Shown: positions 47,191-54,677 of the stretch, piece after piece
Position numbering within the stretch: the stretch's first letter is position 1
How the letters are laid out: the number at the start of each line of letters is the position of its first letter
NCBI RefSeq assembly: GCF_900312745.1
Contig: NZ_OMPD01000014.1
Coordinates: 310,001 to 374,000, forward strand
From: Aquimarina sp. AU58
GTDB taxonomy: Bacteria; Bacteroidota; Bacteroidia; Flavobacteriales; Flavobacteriaceae
Direction of reading: 5' to 3'
Length of the DNA stretch: 64,000 nucleotides
Program-made: the position numbers and the translations under genes
Notes under the pieces: model-generated
Database searches by the model: none
Told to the model about the DNA's origin: nothing
What the model saw: only the letters and a program-made list of their open reading frames with translations

Positions 47191-48054
47191 TTACCATTTC
47201 ATTTCACCTTTAACCACTTTGGCACCCAATTGAAGCGCTATACCCAAACCTGCATTTGGATACAATTTTTGCATGGCAGCAATAAGTTCTTCAGAGTTTT
47301 TTGATTTTGCTTCTTCTTTCTGATAAGCAATCAAATAGTTTTTAGAATAGGTAATAGCATTACGATTTAAGTTTTTGTTATCTAAGGCATGTGCAGAGAC
47401 AACAACTTCTGGATTAAGGCGTTCCATTTCTTCTAAAACAGATAACCAGGCAACGCGTTTTTCTGTAGTGCTCGCATCTGCTATCCATAGATGTAGATTG
47501 TCATATACATTTACACCTCCTACAATTGCTTTTAGAGATGGAATCCAGACAAATGCCCTTTCTGGAGTAGGGCCATTAAGACCTTTTATTTCTATAGATT
47601 GACCTTCGAGATCTATCGTATTTCTCTCTAATATTTCTGGAAAAACAACTTTTTTCGTTCCATTGTTTCCTAGTTTTGGACCCCAAATCTGTAATTTTTT
47701 TTCATATGTTTTTTTGATGTGGGATAGCGTATACTTGTTGGCATAAATGGTTACATCTGGGAAAGAGTTTTTAAATACTTCTAACCCAAAATAATAATCA
47801 GGATCCCCATGACTTATATAGATAGTTGTAAGATTTTTACCACTTTTTAGGATTTCTGCAACTACGTTATGTGCATCAGAAAGTGTGAATTGCGCATCAA
47901 TAAGAACTGCGTCTTTTTCTCCATAAATTAAAACAGAAGCGATGTGAAAACTGTTTTCGTCTGCCCGATACACTTTGTATTCTAGGTTTTGTGCTGTACT
48001 ACTCATTGTTATTGAAATTAATAGTATTGTTATTAAAAAATTGATTTTGTTCAT
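47191..48054 (-). CDS. Exported MBL-fold metallo-hydrolase with altered metal site
   Basis: A 287-residue protein with a signal peptide (MSSTAQ end) and a metallo-beta-lactamase fold. The metal motif reads TIYISHGDPDYYFGLEVF. The usual HxHxDH becomes H-G-D-P-D-Y, so two of the three expected histidines are missing. A later His (VVSAHALDN) may be a second-site ligand. The family hydrolyses thioesters, lactones or lactams; here the altered site leaves activity open. It is followed by a terminator and has a possible Crp/Fnr operator upstream (48109-48124). Confidence 0.85.
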   Translation of the reverse strand: MNKINFLITILLISITMSSTAQNLEYKVYRADENSFHIASVLIYGEKDAVLIDAQFTLSDAHNVVAEILKSGKNLTTIYISHGDPDYYFGLEVFKNSFPDVTIYANKYTLSHIKKTYEKKLQIWGPKLGNNGTKKVVFPEILERNTIDLEGQSIEIKGLNGPTPERAFVWIPSLKAIVGGVNVYDNLHLWIADASTTEKRVAWLSVLEEMERLNPEVVVSAHALDNKNLNRNAITYSKNYLIAYQKEEAKSKNSEELIAAMQKLYPNAGLGIALQLGAKVVKGEMKW

Positions 48055-48108
48055 TTTAATGTTCTTTTAAATGATGGTACAAAGTTGCATACATCAGTTT
48101 TCAAAAAC

Positions 48109-48124
48109 ATTGAACTAGTTCAAT
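48109..48124. promoter_or_regulatory. Palindromic operator ATTGAACTAGTTCAAT
   Basis: A perfect 16-bp palindrome in the spacer between the MBL-fold gene start (48054) and the stop of the Crp/Fnr-family gene (48142). A CAACTTTG -7-like box at 48080-48087 (minus strand) would put its centre near -41, the class II activation position for CRP-type regulators. The protein that binds it is inferred. Confidence 0.5.
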
Positions 48125-48141
48125 AACTATGAGTATCTTGA

Positions 48142-48726
48142 TTATTTTTTTGAAGCGATCTTTTTTCGAATTTTACTTACAAATTCATGTGAGATTCCTA
48201 AGTAAGCTGCAATCTGTAAATTGGTAAGTTTTTGTGCTATTTTTGGATAGGTTTTAATAAAATGTAGATAACGCTCATCTGCTGTATAACAATGATTTCG
48301 TATCAACCTTCTTTGTAAAGAAACCAAGGTTTTTTGTGACATAATACGAAATAGCTTTTCCACTTTAGGCATTTGCTGATACAGTAGTTCTTTGTCTTTT
48401 TTATTGATCAATAAAACTTCACTGTCTTCAAGGGCTTGAATTGATAATAGAGCAGGAGCTTGATTTGTAAAACTATCTATGTCGGTCACCCACCAATCTT
48501 CGACAGCAAAATATAAAACATTTTCATTTCCATCATTATCTATCGTGTATACACGAAAACAACCTTTGGTTACAAAACCTTCAAATCGACATACATCACC
48601 TTGTCTAAGTAAAAAATCTTTTTTAGAAATAGTCTTTGGATAAAAGAAATGACTATAGGTCTCAAATTCTGAATCAGAAAATTGAATGTGTTTATCTATA
48701 TTTTCCTTAAGAAGAGTGTATGGCAT
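48142..48726 (-). CDS. Crp/Fnr-family transcription regulator
   Basis: A 194-residue regulator with an N-terminal cyclic-nucleotide-binding-like beta domain (about 20-115; CRFEGFVTKGCFRVYTID) and a C-terminal HTH (NLQIAAYLGISHEFVSKIRKK, about 165-190). It lacks Fnr cysteine clusters and the classic cAMP-binding Arg/Ser pair is not evident, as in many Bacteroidota members. It probably regulates the MBL-fold gene downstream of it, via the palindrome at 48109 (inference). A second Crp/Fnr-type gene lies at 60.4 kb. Confidence 0.88.
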   Translation of the reverse strand: MPYTLLKENIDKHIQFSDSEFETYSHFFYPKTISKKDFLLRQGDVCRFEGFVTKGCFRVYTIDNDGNENVLYFAVEDWWVTDIDSFTNQAPALLSIQALEDSEVLLINKKDKELLYQQMPKVEKLFRIMSQKTLVSLQRRLIRNHCYTADERYLHFIKTYPKIAQKLTNLQIAAYLGISHEFVSKIRKKIASKK

Positions 48727-48763
48727 TTTCTATTTCTCGTTTACAGGTAATATCTTAAATAAA

Positions 48764-49534
48764 TTATTTTTTAAACCCTGTGGTAAAGAGATTTCTGGCT
48801 CCTTTTATACCACATTTTTGATACGCATGATACGTTTGAGCCGCTCTTTCTTCAATTTGTTTTCCTGTCTCATTTTTAATCCAACCATCGATTGCTGACT
48901 TCAGTGTATATGCCTCGGGTGCCATTAAATGTGTAGTCCATAAAATGGGGTTTGCTTTTGCGTGTTCTATTTCTTTTGAAAAATAATTTTGACTATAACA
49001 TGCCAAAACTATAACCTCCTTTTTTTTAATAACCTCTTTCTTGTATGAAATATCTACGTTAAATTCCATTAAGCCATCGTGACCGATATATGCGAGTAAA
49101 TCAGAATCTCCACCAAATTTTAATGTTTCTGAGTTTACTTCGATCGAAATAGGGTTTTGAGAATTAGAGGCCAGTAGAAAATCTTCAATACAGGTTTGGA
49201 TTTTTGCACCATCGTATGCATCAGCTAATAAATAAACCTTTTTGGTACTATGTTTAAATAAAACTCGATCCAGTAGTACCGGATTATCCATTTCAAAATC
49301 TTTTACTAATTTCCAGTCCTTTGCTTTAAACTTAAAGAAAGATTTTACTCCATAACCAGCACCCCAATATAAATTATGTTTTGGATCTTTTCCGTTCCCC
49401 AATTTTGCTGGAACAGGAACAATTCCTTGATTCTCATTATCACATAAAGCTACATATACATGAATAGTCTTTACCTGACTATGCATTTTAAAACATAAAA
49501 GCGAGATTAATATCAGGAAGAATATCTTTTTCAT
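48764..49534 (-). CDS. Exported protein of unknown function, STPE/caspase-like fold possible
   Basis: A 256-residue protein with a signal peptide (IFFLILISLLCFKMHSQ). I do not recognise a domain. Notable segments are VYVALCDNENQGIVPVPAKLG, GKDPKHNLYWGAGYGVKSFF, LLAYIGHDGLMEF and VIVLACYSQNYF. A conserved H-D pair (GHDG) followed later by an A-C-Y-S motif recalls the His/Cys arrangement of caspase-like peptidases, but this is only suggestive. It lies 37 bp upstream of the Crp/Fnr gene on the same strand. Confidence 0.7.
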   Translation of the reverse strand: MKKIFFLILISLLCFKMHSQVKTIHVYVALCDNENQGIVPVPAKLGNGKDPKHNLYWGAGYGVKSFFKFKAKDWKLVKDFEMDNPVLLDRVLFKHSTKKVYLLADAYDGAKIQTCIEDFLLASNSQNPISIEVNSETLKFGGDSDLLAYIGHDGLMEFNVDISYKKEVIKKKEVIVLACYSQNYFSKEIEHAKANPILWTTHLMAPEAYTLKSAIDGWIKNETGKQIEERAAQTYHAYQKCGIKGARNLFTTGFKK

Positions 49535-49554
49535 GATCGTGAATACTTATATTT

Positions 49555-50001
49555 TTATTTGTTGAATTTACAAACAAATTTCTTATGAGTATTTACAAAG
49601 TCTTGATTTTCATAAAAGCTATGAGCGTTTTCTCTTTTAATATTTGAGGTAACTTCAAGTTGAATTATTTCCTTTTCTTTGGCTATACTTTTGAGTTGAT
49701 CTATTAGTTTTTGTCCGATTCCTAAACCACGACAACTACCTGTTACAAACATTTCCTGAATTTCGCCAATCAATCCATTATGGTGAAGTAGATTTTGAAC
49801 ATGACAACTTAAAAAGCCGACAATTTCATTTTCAACTATAGCTATAAGATATATGTTATGGTGATTCTTTATGTTTTCGAAAAAAATCTGTTCTTGCTTT
49901 TCTTTTTCGAAGGTTTGATTTTCTAATATTTCGATAAAATGATGAATAGATAAAAAATCAGAATCTTTAGCTCTTCTTATTTCTACTTCTTTGTTGCGCA
50001 T
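49555..50001 (-). CDS. GNAT-family acetyltransferase
   Basis: Using the ATG at 50001 it is a 148-residue acetyltransferase beginning RNKEVEIRRAKDSDF. The acetyl-CoA motif is EMFVTGSCRGLGIGQKLIDQL (R-G-x-G-x-G). The C-terminal NAHSFYENQDF segment is typical of GNAT proteins. Substrate is unknown. It lies 80 bp downstream of the TetR regulator, which may control it. Confidence 0.87.
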   Translation of the reverse strand: MRNKEVEIRRAKDSDFLSIHHFIEILENQTFEKEKQEQIFFENIKNHHNIYLIAIVENEIVGFLSCHVQNLLHHNGLIGEIQEMFVTGSCRGLGIGQKLIDQLKSIAKEKEIIQLEVTSNIKRENAHSFYENQDFVNTHKKFVCKFNK

Positions 50002-50081
50002 ATTCGAGTTGTTGAATAACAATCGTTAAATGTTGAATTTTATCTTATGTGTTTTTCTGTGTTAAGAGGCATAGTTTTATA

Positions 50082-50639
50082 CTAATTATACATCGCTTTT
50101 ATAGATGCCAGAGTTTTTTGAAAAGGAGAGAGATCCGACAAAGCTTTAGATACAATTAGACTTCCTTGTATTAAAATTAAGGTTTGCTCTGCTTTACTCT
50201 TTGCATCGCTTTCTGATAAACCAAATGCAATTCCTAAAGTATTAAAACCTGTAATCCATTGACTCATAATTTGACTTAATTGTTCTCCAAATAATTCGAG
50301 ATTCGAGTCCATTGTTAAAGCCCTTAAAATACATGTCTTTTGGCCTCCTCCATAAAGATTATCTATGTTTATAAGTGCTTTTTCAAGTCTTTCGGATGGC
50401 AGAATATTAGTATCAGACAAAAAAGAAAGAATATTATCGGCCACCCATTTTTCTACATAATCCAGAACGACAGAGGTAATTTCTTTTTTTCCATTGGGGA
50501 AACGATGATATAAACTTGCTTTCCGTAGACCTGATGAACTAGCAAGTTCATTAAGACTAGAGCCGTCATAGCCTTTAGAACGAATAACAGACATTAAGCC
50601 TTCTAACAAATCCTGATCATTTACTTTTTGTGGTCTCAT
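50082..50639 (-). CDS. TetR/AcrR-family transcription regulator
   Basis: Using the ATG at 50639 it has 185 residues. The N-terminal HTH is LNELASSSGLRKASLYHRFP, preceded by the QDLLEGLMSVIRSKGYDG segment. The C-terminal part is the ligand-binding/dimer domain, with a Cys in the TCILRALT helix. A near-palindromic operator (50668-50683) lies 29 bp upstream, so it is likely autorepressed. Its targets are probably the genes downstream on the minus strand or elsewhere; no divergent target gene is present. Confidence 0.9.
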   Translation of the reverse strand: MRPQKVNDQDLLEGLMSVIRSKGYDGSSLNELASSSGLRKASLYHRFPNGKKEITSVVLDYVEKWVADNILSFLSDTNILPSERLEKALINIDNLYGGGQKTCILRALTMDSNLELFGEQLSQIMSQWITGFNTLGIAFGLSESDAKSKAEQTLILIQGSLIVSKALSDLSPFQKTLASIKAMYN

Positions 50640-50667
50640 AGGGCAAATGTACAAATAAAAAATATTT

Positions 50668-50683
50668 TACCAAACGTTCGGTA
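50668..50683. promoter_or_regulatory. TetR-type operator TACCAAACGTTCGGTA
   Basis: A 16-bp palindrome with a single mismatched pair (A5/C12) fits the form TACCnAACGTTnGGTA known for TetR-family operators. It lies in the promoter region of the tetR gene. Confidence 0.65.
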
Positions 50684-50713
50684 ATATGTGTTTGATTGCA
50701 ATATAAAACCATA

Positions 50714-50850
50714 TTATTTTATGTCGAAGTCTTTTATTCTATCGCTTTTAGAAGTATTTTTAGTTATTTTCAAATTTTCAAAATCCGTGTTGTCAATTAT
50801 TATTTCTGCCAATTCTTCTGGTTGATTCTCTTTGATGTAAATTTTTAAGA
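50714..50850 (-). pseudogene. C-terminal remnant of a uridine-kinase-like P-loop protein
   Basis: On the minus strand an open stretch of about 45 codons ends at TAA (50714-50716) and has no start codon; an in-frame TGA lies just upstream. It reads KIYIKENQPEELAEIIIDN followed by TDFENLKI, which resembles the C-terminus of bacterial uridine/nucleoside kinase-like proteins (PEELADIVIDN type). Only this tail survives, directly after the serine hydrolase gene, so it looks like the scar of a deletion. Identification rests on a short stretch. Confidence 0.45.
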
Positions 50851-50866
50851 CTCAATTTGATTCATA

Positions 50867-52516
50867 TCATTTAGTTCTTAATTTTCTTTTTGCATGTTGT
50901 AAATTTTCTTTAAATAATTTCACGTTACGGTGATTTGTTTTTTCTCCTAATTCAATTGCTTTTGAATAAGAAGTAATTGCTTCATTATAACTTTCACACA
51001 CTAAAAAACCTTCGCCTAAGCTATCCCATACATTTGGTGAACTAGGATATCGTTTTGTATTTTCTTTAAAAAACTCAATTGCTAATTCACAATTATCATC
51101 AAGAAATTTATAACCTAATCTATTTATAGAATGCTCAGTGGGTTTATAATTTTTAAAAAAAGACTGTTTTAAACTGTCTGCAATTCTCTGATTTCCATTT
51201 TGGTAATAGAGGTACATAATATGTCCAATAGAAGTTTCTGATGGTAACACTTTATAGCCACATAACTCAGATAGTTTTTCAAAATAACTATTCAATGCTT
51301 TAATACCTCCATTTTTTTTAAACTCATTTAAAGAACTTCTGTCTGGGTATCCTTTCATTTTATAAATATCTTCAAGACCATGCGCTGTTAGATATAGTTG
51401 ATGTATTATCTCTCTGTCTTTAATTGGACTTACATTCGAGAGAAATATAATTGTTGTACCATCATCAAATATGTTTATTGATGAGCGATGACCATGAAGA
51501 GCGCCACCATGAGTATACATTTTTATCTTGGTGTTTCTTTCTATTAGATCATCCCAATTGCGAATCCAACCATAACAATAGCCATGCTTATTTGGGGTTA
51601 ACATTTTCTTGGTATAGGCAGCAGATAATAATTTGTTTGTCCTAATTGCTTCGCTCCAAATAAATAAATCATCTACTGTAGAGTGTATCCCTCCGGTAGC
51701 ATATATATTAGACTGATCTCTAAACGGTACATTATTAAAGTTTCCTCCATATTTCATAAAAATCATACGAAAGGTTTCATCTTCAATAAAAGAATAACCT
51801 TTTGCAGTTTCATTTTTTATAAATTCATTAGTTTCATATCCGGTGTTTTTTAGCCCTAAAGGTTTTGTTATTTTTGTTTCAAGTAATTCTGAAAAGGGTT
51901 TTTTTGAAACTTCTTCCAAAATAGCTCCTAAGAGCATATACCCTAAGCTACTATAATAAAATGTTGTCCCTGGTGTATAGGCTAGTTTTACTTTCCCTAC
52001 TAGTATTGCCAATTCTCTGGGAGTATAAGCAGTAGATATAAAAGCGTCTTGAGTTATTCCAGTTTTTAAAATACCTTCATAATGTGGTAATCCAGAAGTA
52101 TGCGATAATAACTGATGAATTGTTATTTTATTACCTAATTCTTTTGGGAAATAAGGTAAATATGTTGATACAGTACCTTCTAACTTTATAACACCTTCTT
52201 CAACCAGTTGCATTACTAACATCGCTGTAAACTGTTTGGTTATTGATCCAATTGGGAATTTGGTATCTACAGTATTTGGTATATTTTGTTCTCGATCTTT
52301 TAGTCCATAAGCTTTTTTAAAGGTTATTTTCCCTTTTTTTGCAACCAGAACAACTCCGTTAAAAGGACTACTGATTTTTTTTCTTCCATTTTCAGAATAC
52401 TCTTGCATTAGCGCATCTAGTGATTTTGGAGAATCACTGCATGAATTAAAAAAGAGGGTTATAATTACTATAAATAGTAGTACACGAATTGGTTTTAATG
52501 ATGATTGATGAATCAT
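50867..52516 (-). CDS. Serine hydrolase (beta-lactamase family) lipoprotein with C-terminal TPR
   Basis: A 549-residue protein with a lipoprotein signal (VIITLFFNSC, Cys26). The class C beta-lactamase/DD-peptidase domain (about 35-400) has S91-I-T-K94 as SxxK, Y188-S-S as the tyrosine motif, and HGGALHGH in place of KTG. The last 100 residues hold one or two TPR-like units (NVWDSLGEGFLVCESYNEAITSYSKAIEL). Such fusions occur in Bacteroidota and probably let the hydrolase bind a partner. Substrate is unknown. A 5' HTH gene is 95 bp away. Confidence 0.88.
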   Translation of the reverse strand: MIHQSSLKPIRVLLFIVIITLFFNSCSDSPKSLDALMQEYSENGRKKISSPFNGVVLVAKKGKITFKKAYGLKDREQNIPNTVDTKFPIGSITKQFTAMLVMQLVEEGVIKLEGTVSTYLPYFPKELGNKITIHQLLSHTSGLPHYEGILKTGITQDAFISTAYTPRELAILVGKVKLAYTPGTTFYYSSLGYMLLGAILEEVSKKPFSELLETKITKPLGLKNTGYETNEFIKNETAKGYSFIEDETFRMIFMKYGGNFNNVPFRDQSNIYATGGIHSTVDDLFIWSEAIRTNKLLSAAYTKKMLTPNKHGYCYGWIRNWDDLIERNTKIKMYTHGGALHGHRSSINIFDDGTTIIFLSNVSPIKDREIIHQLYLTAHGLEDIYKMKGYPDRSSLNEFKKNGGIKALNSYFEKLSELCGYKVLPSETSIGHIMYLYYQNGNQRIADSLKQSFFKNYKPTEHSINRLGYKFLDDNCELAIEFFKENTKRYPSSPNVWDSLGEGFLVCESYNEAITSYSKAIELGEKTNHRNVKLFKENLQHAKRKLRTK

Positions 52517-52611
52517 ATTTGTTTCATTTTGATTATTCGAAACAAATGTATAGGAGTGAAGGAGGATGTATTATGTCAGAACTATGACATTCTTATGCCA
52601 TTTATTGCTAA

Positions 52612-53199
52612 CTATAAGAAATTAGGTATAAATGACATGGTAAGAATGTTTTTATTATTTAACCGAATGGTGTTTTCAGCGATGATAAAAATGTTAATTG
52701 CTAAACAGAATAAGTAAACGATTAAAGCGATGTAGAGTCCGTTTCCAGCATTTCCTGTGATAAGGTTATTAAGGAAAACGACTAAAAAGAAGGAGAATAC
52801 GGTAGCTACTGTCCAAATGATTTGAAAACTAATTATTTTACCTCCTAAGTGTTTTAAATCTTTTAATGTTCCGTTTAGTTTCCAAATCATAAGCGGAATA
52901 ATGATATTACCTAAAGGGATAATTAATGTCGCTAGAATAGATAAATTCATTTTTTTAAGAATAGATATTTCATTTGCTAAATTCTGTATGTTGGGTTTTT
53001 TAACGGTCAAATTAGAAATATCTATATCTAGTTTTTTTGCTAGCGTTTGTAGCGTAAAAAGACGTGGTGTAACAGAACCTTTTTCAATTCGCTGTATGGT
53101 TCTTAGAGAAATATTTGACATTTCGGCTAATGCTTCTTGAGATAAACCTTTGGCCAAACGAGCTTCTTTAACTTTTTCTTTTACAGTTATTGTATCCAT
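52612..53199 (-). CDS. XRE-family HTH regulator with membrane domain
   Basis: A 195-residue protein with an N-terminal Cro/C1-type HTH (about 5-62; LSQEALAEMSNISLRTIQRIE and TPRLFTLQTLAKKLDIDI). A linker and four hydrophobic segments (about 88-185; ILATLIIPLGNIIIPLMIW, IWTVATVFSFFLVVFL and others) follow. Membrane-tethered XRE regulators of this DUF4870-like form are known but their signals are not. It lies 95 bp upstream of the serine hydrolase gene and may control it. Confidence 0.87.
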   Translation of the reverse strand: MDTITVKEKVKEARLAKGLSQEALAEMSNISLRTIQRIEKGSVTPRLFTLQTLAKKLDIDISNLTVKKPNIQNLANEISILKKMNLSILATLIIPLGNIIIPLMIWKLNGTLKDLKHLGGKIISFQIIWTVATVFSFFLVVFLNNLITGNAGNGLYIALIVYLFCLAINIFIIAENTIRLNNKNILTMSFIPNFL

Positions 53200-53281
53200 G
53201 GTGTTGTTTTAAGTCTCCTTATGTTCTTGTATCAAAAACATAGGTTTTGAAGTGACTTTTTTTAATTCTAAGCAGTTTAAT

Positions 53282-53722
53282 TTAAGGTTTATCTGATGTT
53301 CGTTCAAATATTTTTTGTTCTTTTTTCTCAATAAAATTCTGATTTAGATAAAACTTGTGAGCAGATTTTCTTTTTACATTACATCTTACCCTGATAGTTT
53401 TATAATCATTAACGTGATTTTCTAGATGCCTGACCAAAGTACTAGCGATTCTATTCCTTCTGTATTTTTCACTAACGATAAGCCCTCCGACTTCTAAAAA
53501 GGGAGAAGATGTTAATCTAATCGAAATAAACCCATGTATATATCCAATAACTATTGTATTTAAAACAGCTACAAATGCAAAATGATCTTTATTAGAATTT
53601 ATTGAAATGATCTGTTTTTTAATTAGAGATTCATCAATTTGATAGCCAAGTTGTACGGAAAGTTCAGCTATTGAAAATGCATCAGATTTTCGTAATTCTC
53701 TTATTTTAATTTCTTCAGGCAT
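53282..53722 (-). CDS. GNAT-family acetyltransferase
   Basis: A 146-residue acetyltransferase. Motif A is EVGGLIVSEKYRRNRIASTLV (R-R-N-R-I-A) and the C-terminal SAHKFYLNQNFIEKKEQ is family-typical. Residues 1-15 (KIRELRKSDAFSIAEL) begin the fold right at the start, supporting the ATG. Substrate is unknown. It lies 17 bp after the SRPBCC gene and is probably in the ArsR-SRPBCC-GNAT transcript. Confidence 0.88.
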   Translation of the reverse strand: MPEEIKIRELRKSDAFSIAELSVQLGYQIDESLIKKQIISINSNKDHFAFVAVLNTIVIGYIHGFISIRLTSSPFLEVGGLIVSEKYRRNRIASTLVRHLENHVNDYKTIRVRCNVKRKSAHKFYLNQNFIEKKEQKIFERTSDKP

Positions 53723-53739
53723 ATCGTTTAAAAAAAATG

Positions 53740-54198
53740 TTATTTTTCTTCAAGGAATTCTCCAAGTCTATCAAAAACAGAACCCCAACCATTCATGATA
53801 CCCATTTTTGTTTGTTGCTCACAATATTCTTCTGTTGGATGTATCACATTAAAAGTAAAATTAGTTTTATCTCCATTTTCCTCAAATAGAGCTTGTATTT
53901 CTACACCTTCGGTCATGGGTTTGAAGTTTGCAGATGAGCATATTTTTTCGAGCTCAACAATTTCTAAATACACCCCATCAGAAATGAATTCGTTTCCGTC
54001 TGGCATTTGCATAGCGTATTTCCACTTACCACCAACTCTAAAATCATGTTCAATTACTTTTGTGTTCATTCCTTTTGGTCCCCACCATTGAGCAATGTGT
54101 TCGGAGTGAGTCCAGGCTTCCCAAACTAATTTTATAGGTGCATTAAAGGTTCTTTTTAGGGTTACGGTTCGATTGTTTGCTTCACTTTGATTACTCAT
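53740..54198 (-). CDS. SRPBCC/AHSA1-family protein
   Basis: A 152-residue START-like protein with the family hallmarks LKRTFNAPIKLVWEAWTHSEHIAQWWGP and GGKWKYAMQMPDG, ending with MNGWGSVFDRLGEFLE. These proteins bind hydrophobic ligands and in bacteria are often encoded with an ArsR repressor, as here: the ATG overlaps the stop of the arsR-like gene by 8 bp. Ligand and role are unknown. Confidence 0.92.
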   Translation of the reverse strand: MSNQSEANNRTVTLKRTFNAPIKLVWEAWTHSEHIAQWWGPKGMNTKVIEHDFRVGGKWKYAMQMPDGNEFISDGVYLEIVELEKICSSANFKPMTEGVEIQALFEENGDKTNFTFNVIHPTEEYCEQQTKMGIMNGWGSVFDRLGEFLEEK

Positions 54199-54520
54199 TT
54201 TCTTTATTTTTTGTTTGTAATTTGGTTAAATAATTCTCGAAAGAATCGAGTCTGTCTTCCCACAGATTTCGATATTGTTCTATCCATAAGAAAGCGGGGA
54301 TAAGGTTTTTAGGTTGGATTTGGCAAAATCGCTCTCTACCTTGTTTGTTAATGGTTATTATTCCACATTCTTTCAGGATTTTTAAGTGTTTTGAAATTGC
54401 AGGACGACTAACATCAAATTTTTGGGCTACCGTATTTACGGTTAATGTTTCGTCTGCCAGTAACTCTATAATTTCTCTTCTAACAGGGTCAGCTATTGCT
54501 TGAAAGACATCTCTTCTCAT
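54191..54520 (-). CDS. ArsR-family HTH repressor paired with SRPBCC
   Basis: Using the ATG at 54520 it has 109 residues; earlier in-frame ATGs add residues without family support. The winged HTH is DPVRREIIELLADETLTVN and VSRPAISKHLKILKECGII. There are no metal-binding Cys pairs (ELCVCDL is absent), so it belongs to the non-metal group that pairs with AHSA1 proteins. An inverted repeat GCGTAA...TTACGC lies 33 bp upstream as a probable self-operator. Confidence 0.9.
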   Translation of the reverse strand: MRRDVFQAIADPVRREIIELLADETLTVNTVAQKFDVSRPAISKHLKILKECGIITINKQGRERFCQIQPKNLIPAFLWIEQYRNLWEDRLDSFENYLTKLQTKNKENE

Positions 54521-54552
54521 GATTTTAGGTAACTGGTTGGTTACAAATATAA

Positions 54553-54572
54553 GCGTAATCATTCGGTTACGC
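54553..54572. promoter_or_regulatory. Candidate ArsR operator GCGTAA-N8-TTACGC
   Basis: A 6-bp inverted repeat with an 8-bp spacer lies 33 bp upstream of the arsR-like start, placing it at the promoter. The binding protein is inferred from position. Confidence 0.5.
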
Positions 54573-54677
54573 AATTTTTTTACAAGAAATTGTAGTTAAC
54601 GAATAGAATTTGCTAAGAAAAAGGGATAGTTAGGATAATGTGATAATCATTTTAAAATTTTGATTTTTCTTAAGAAG

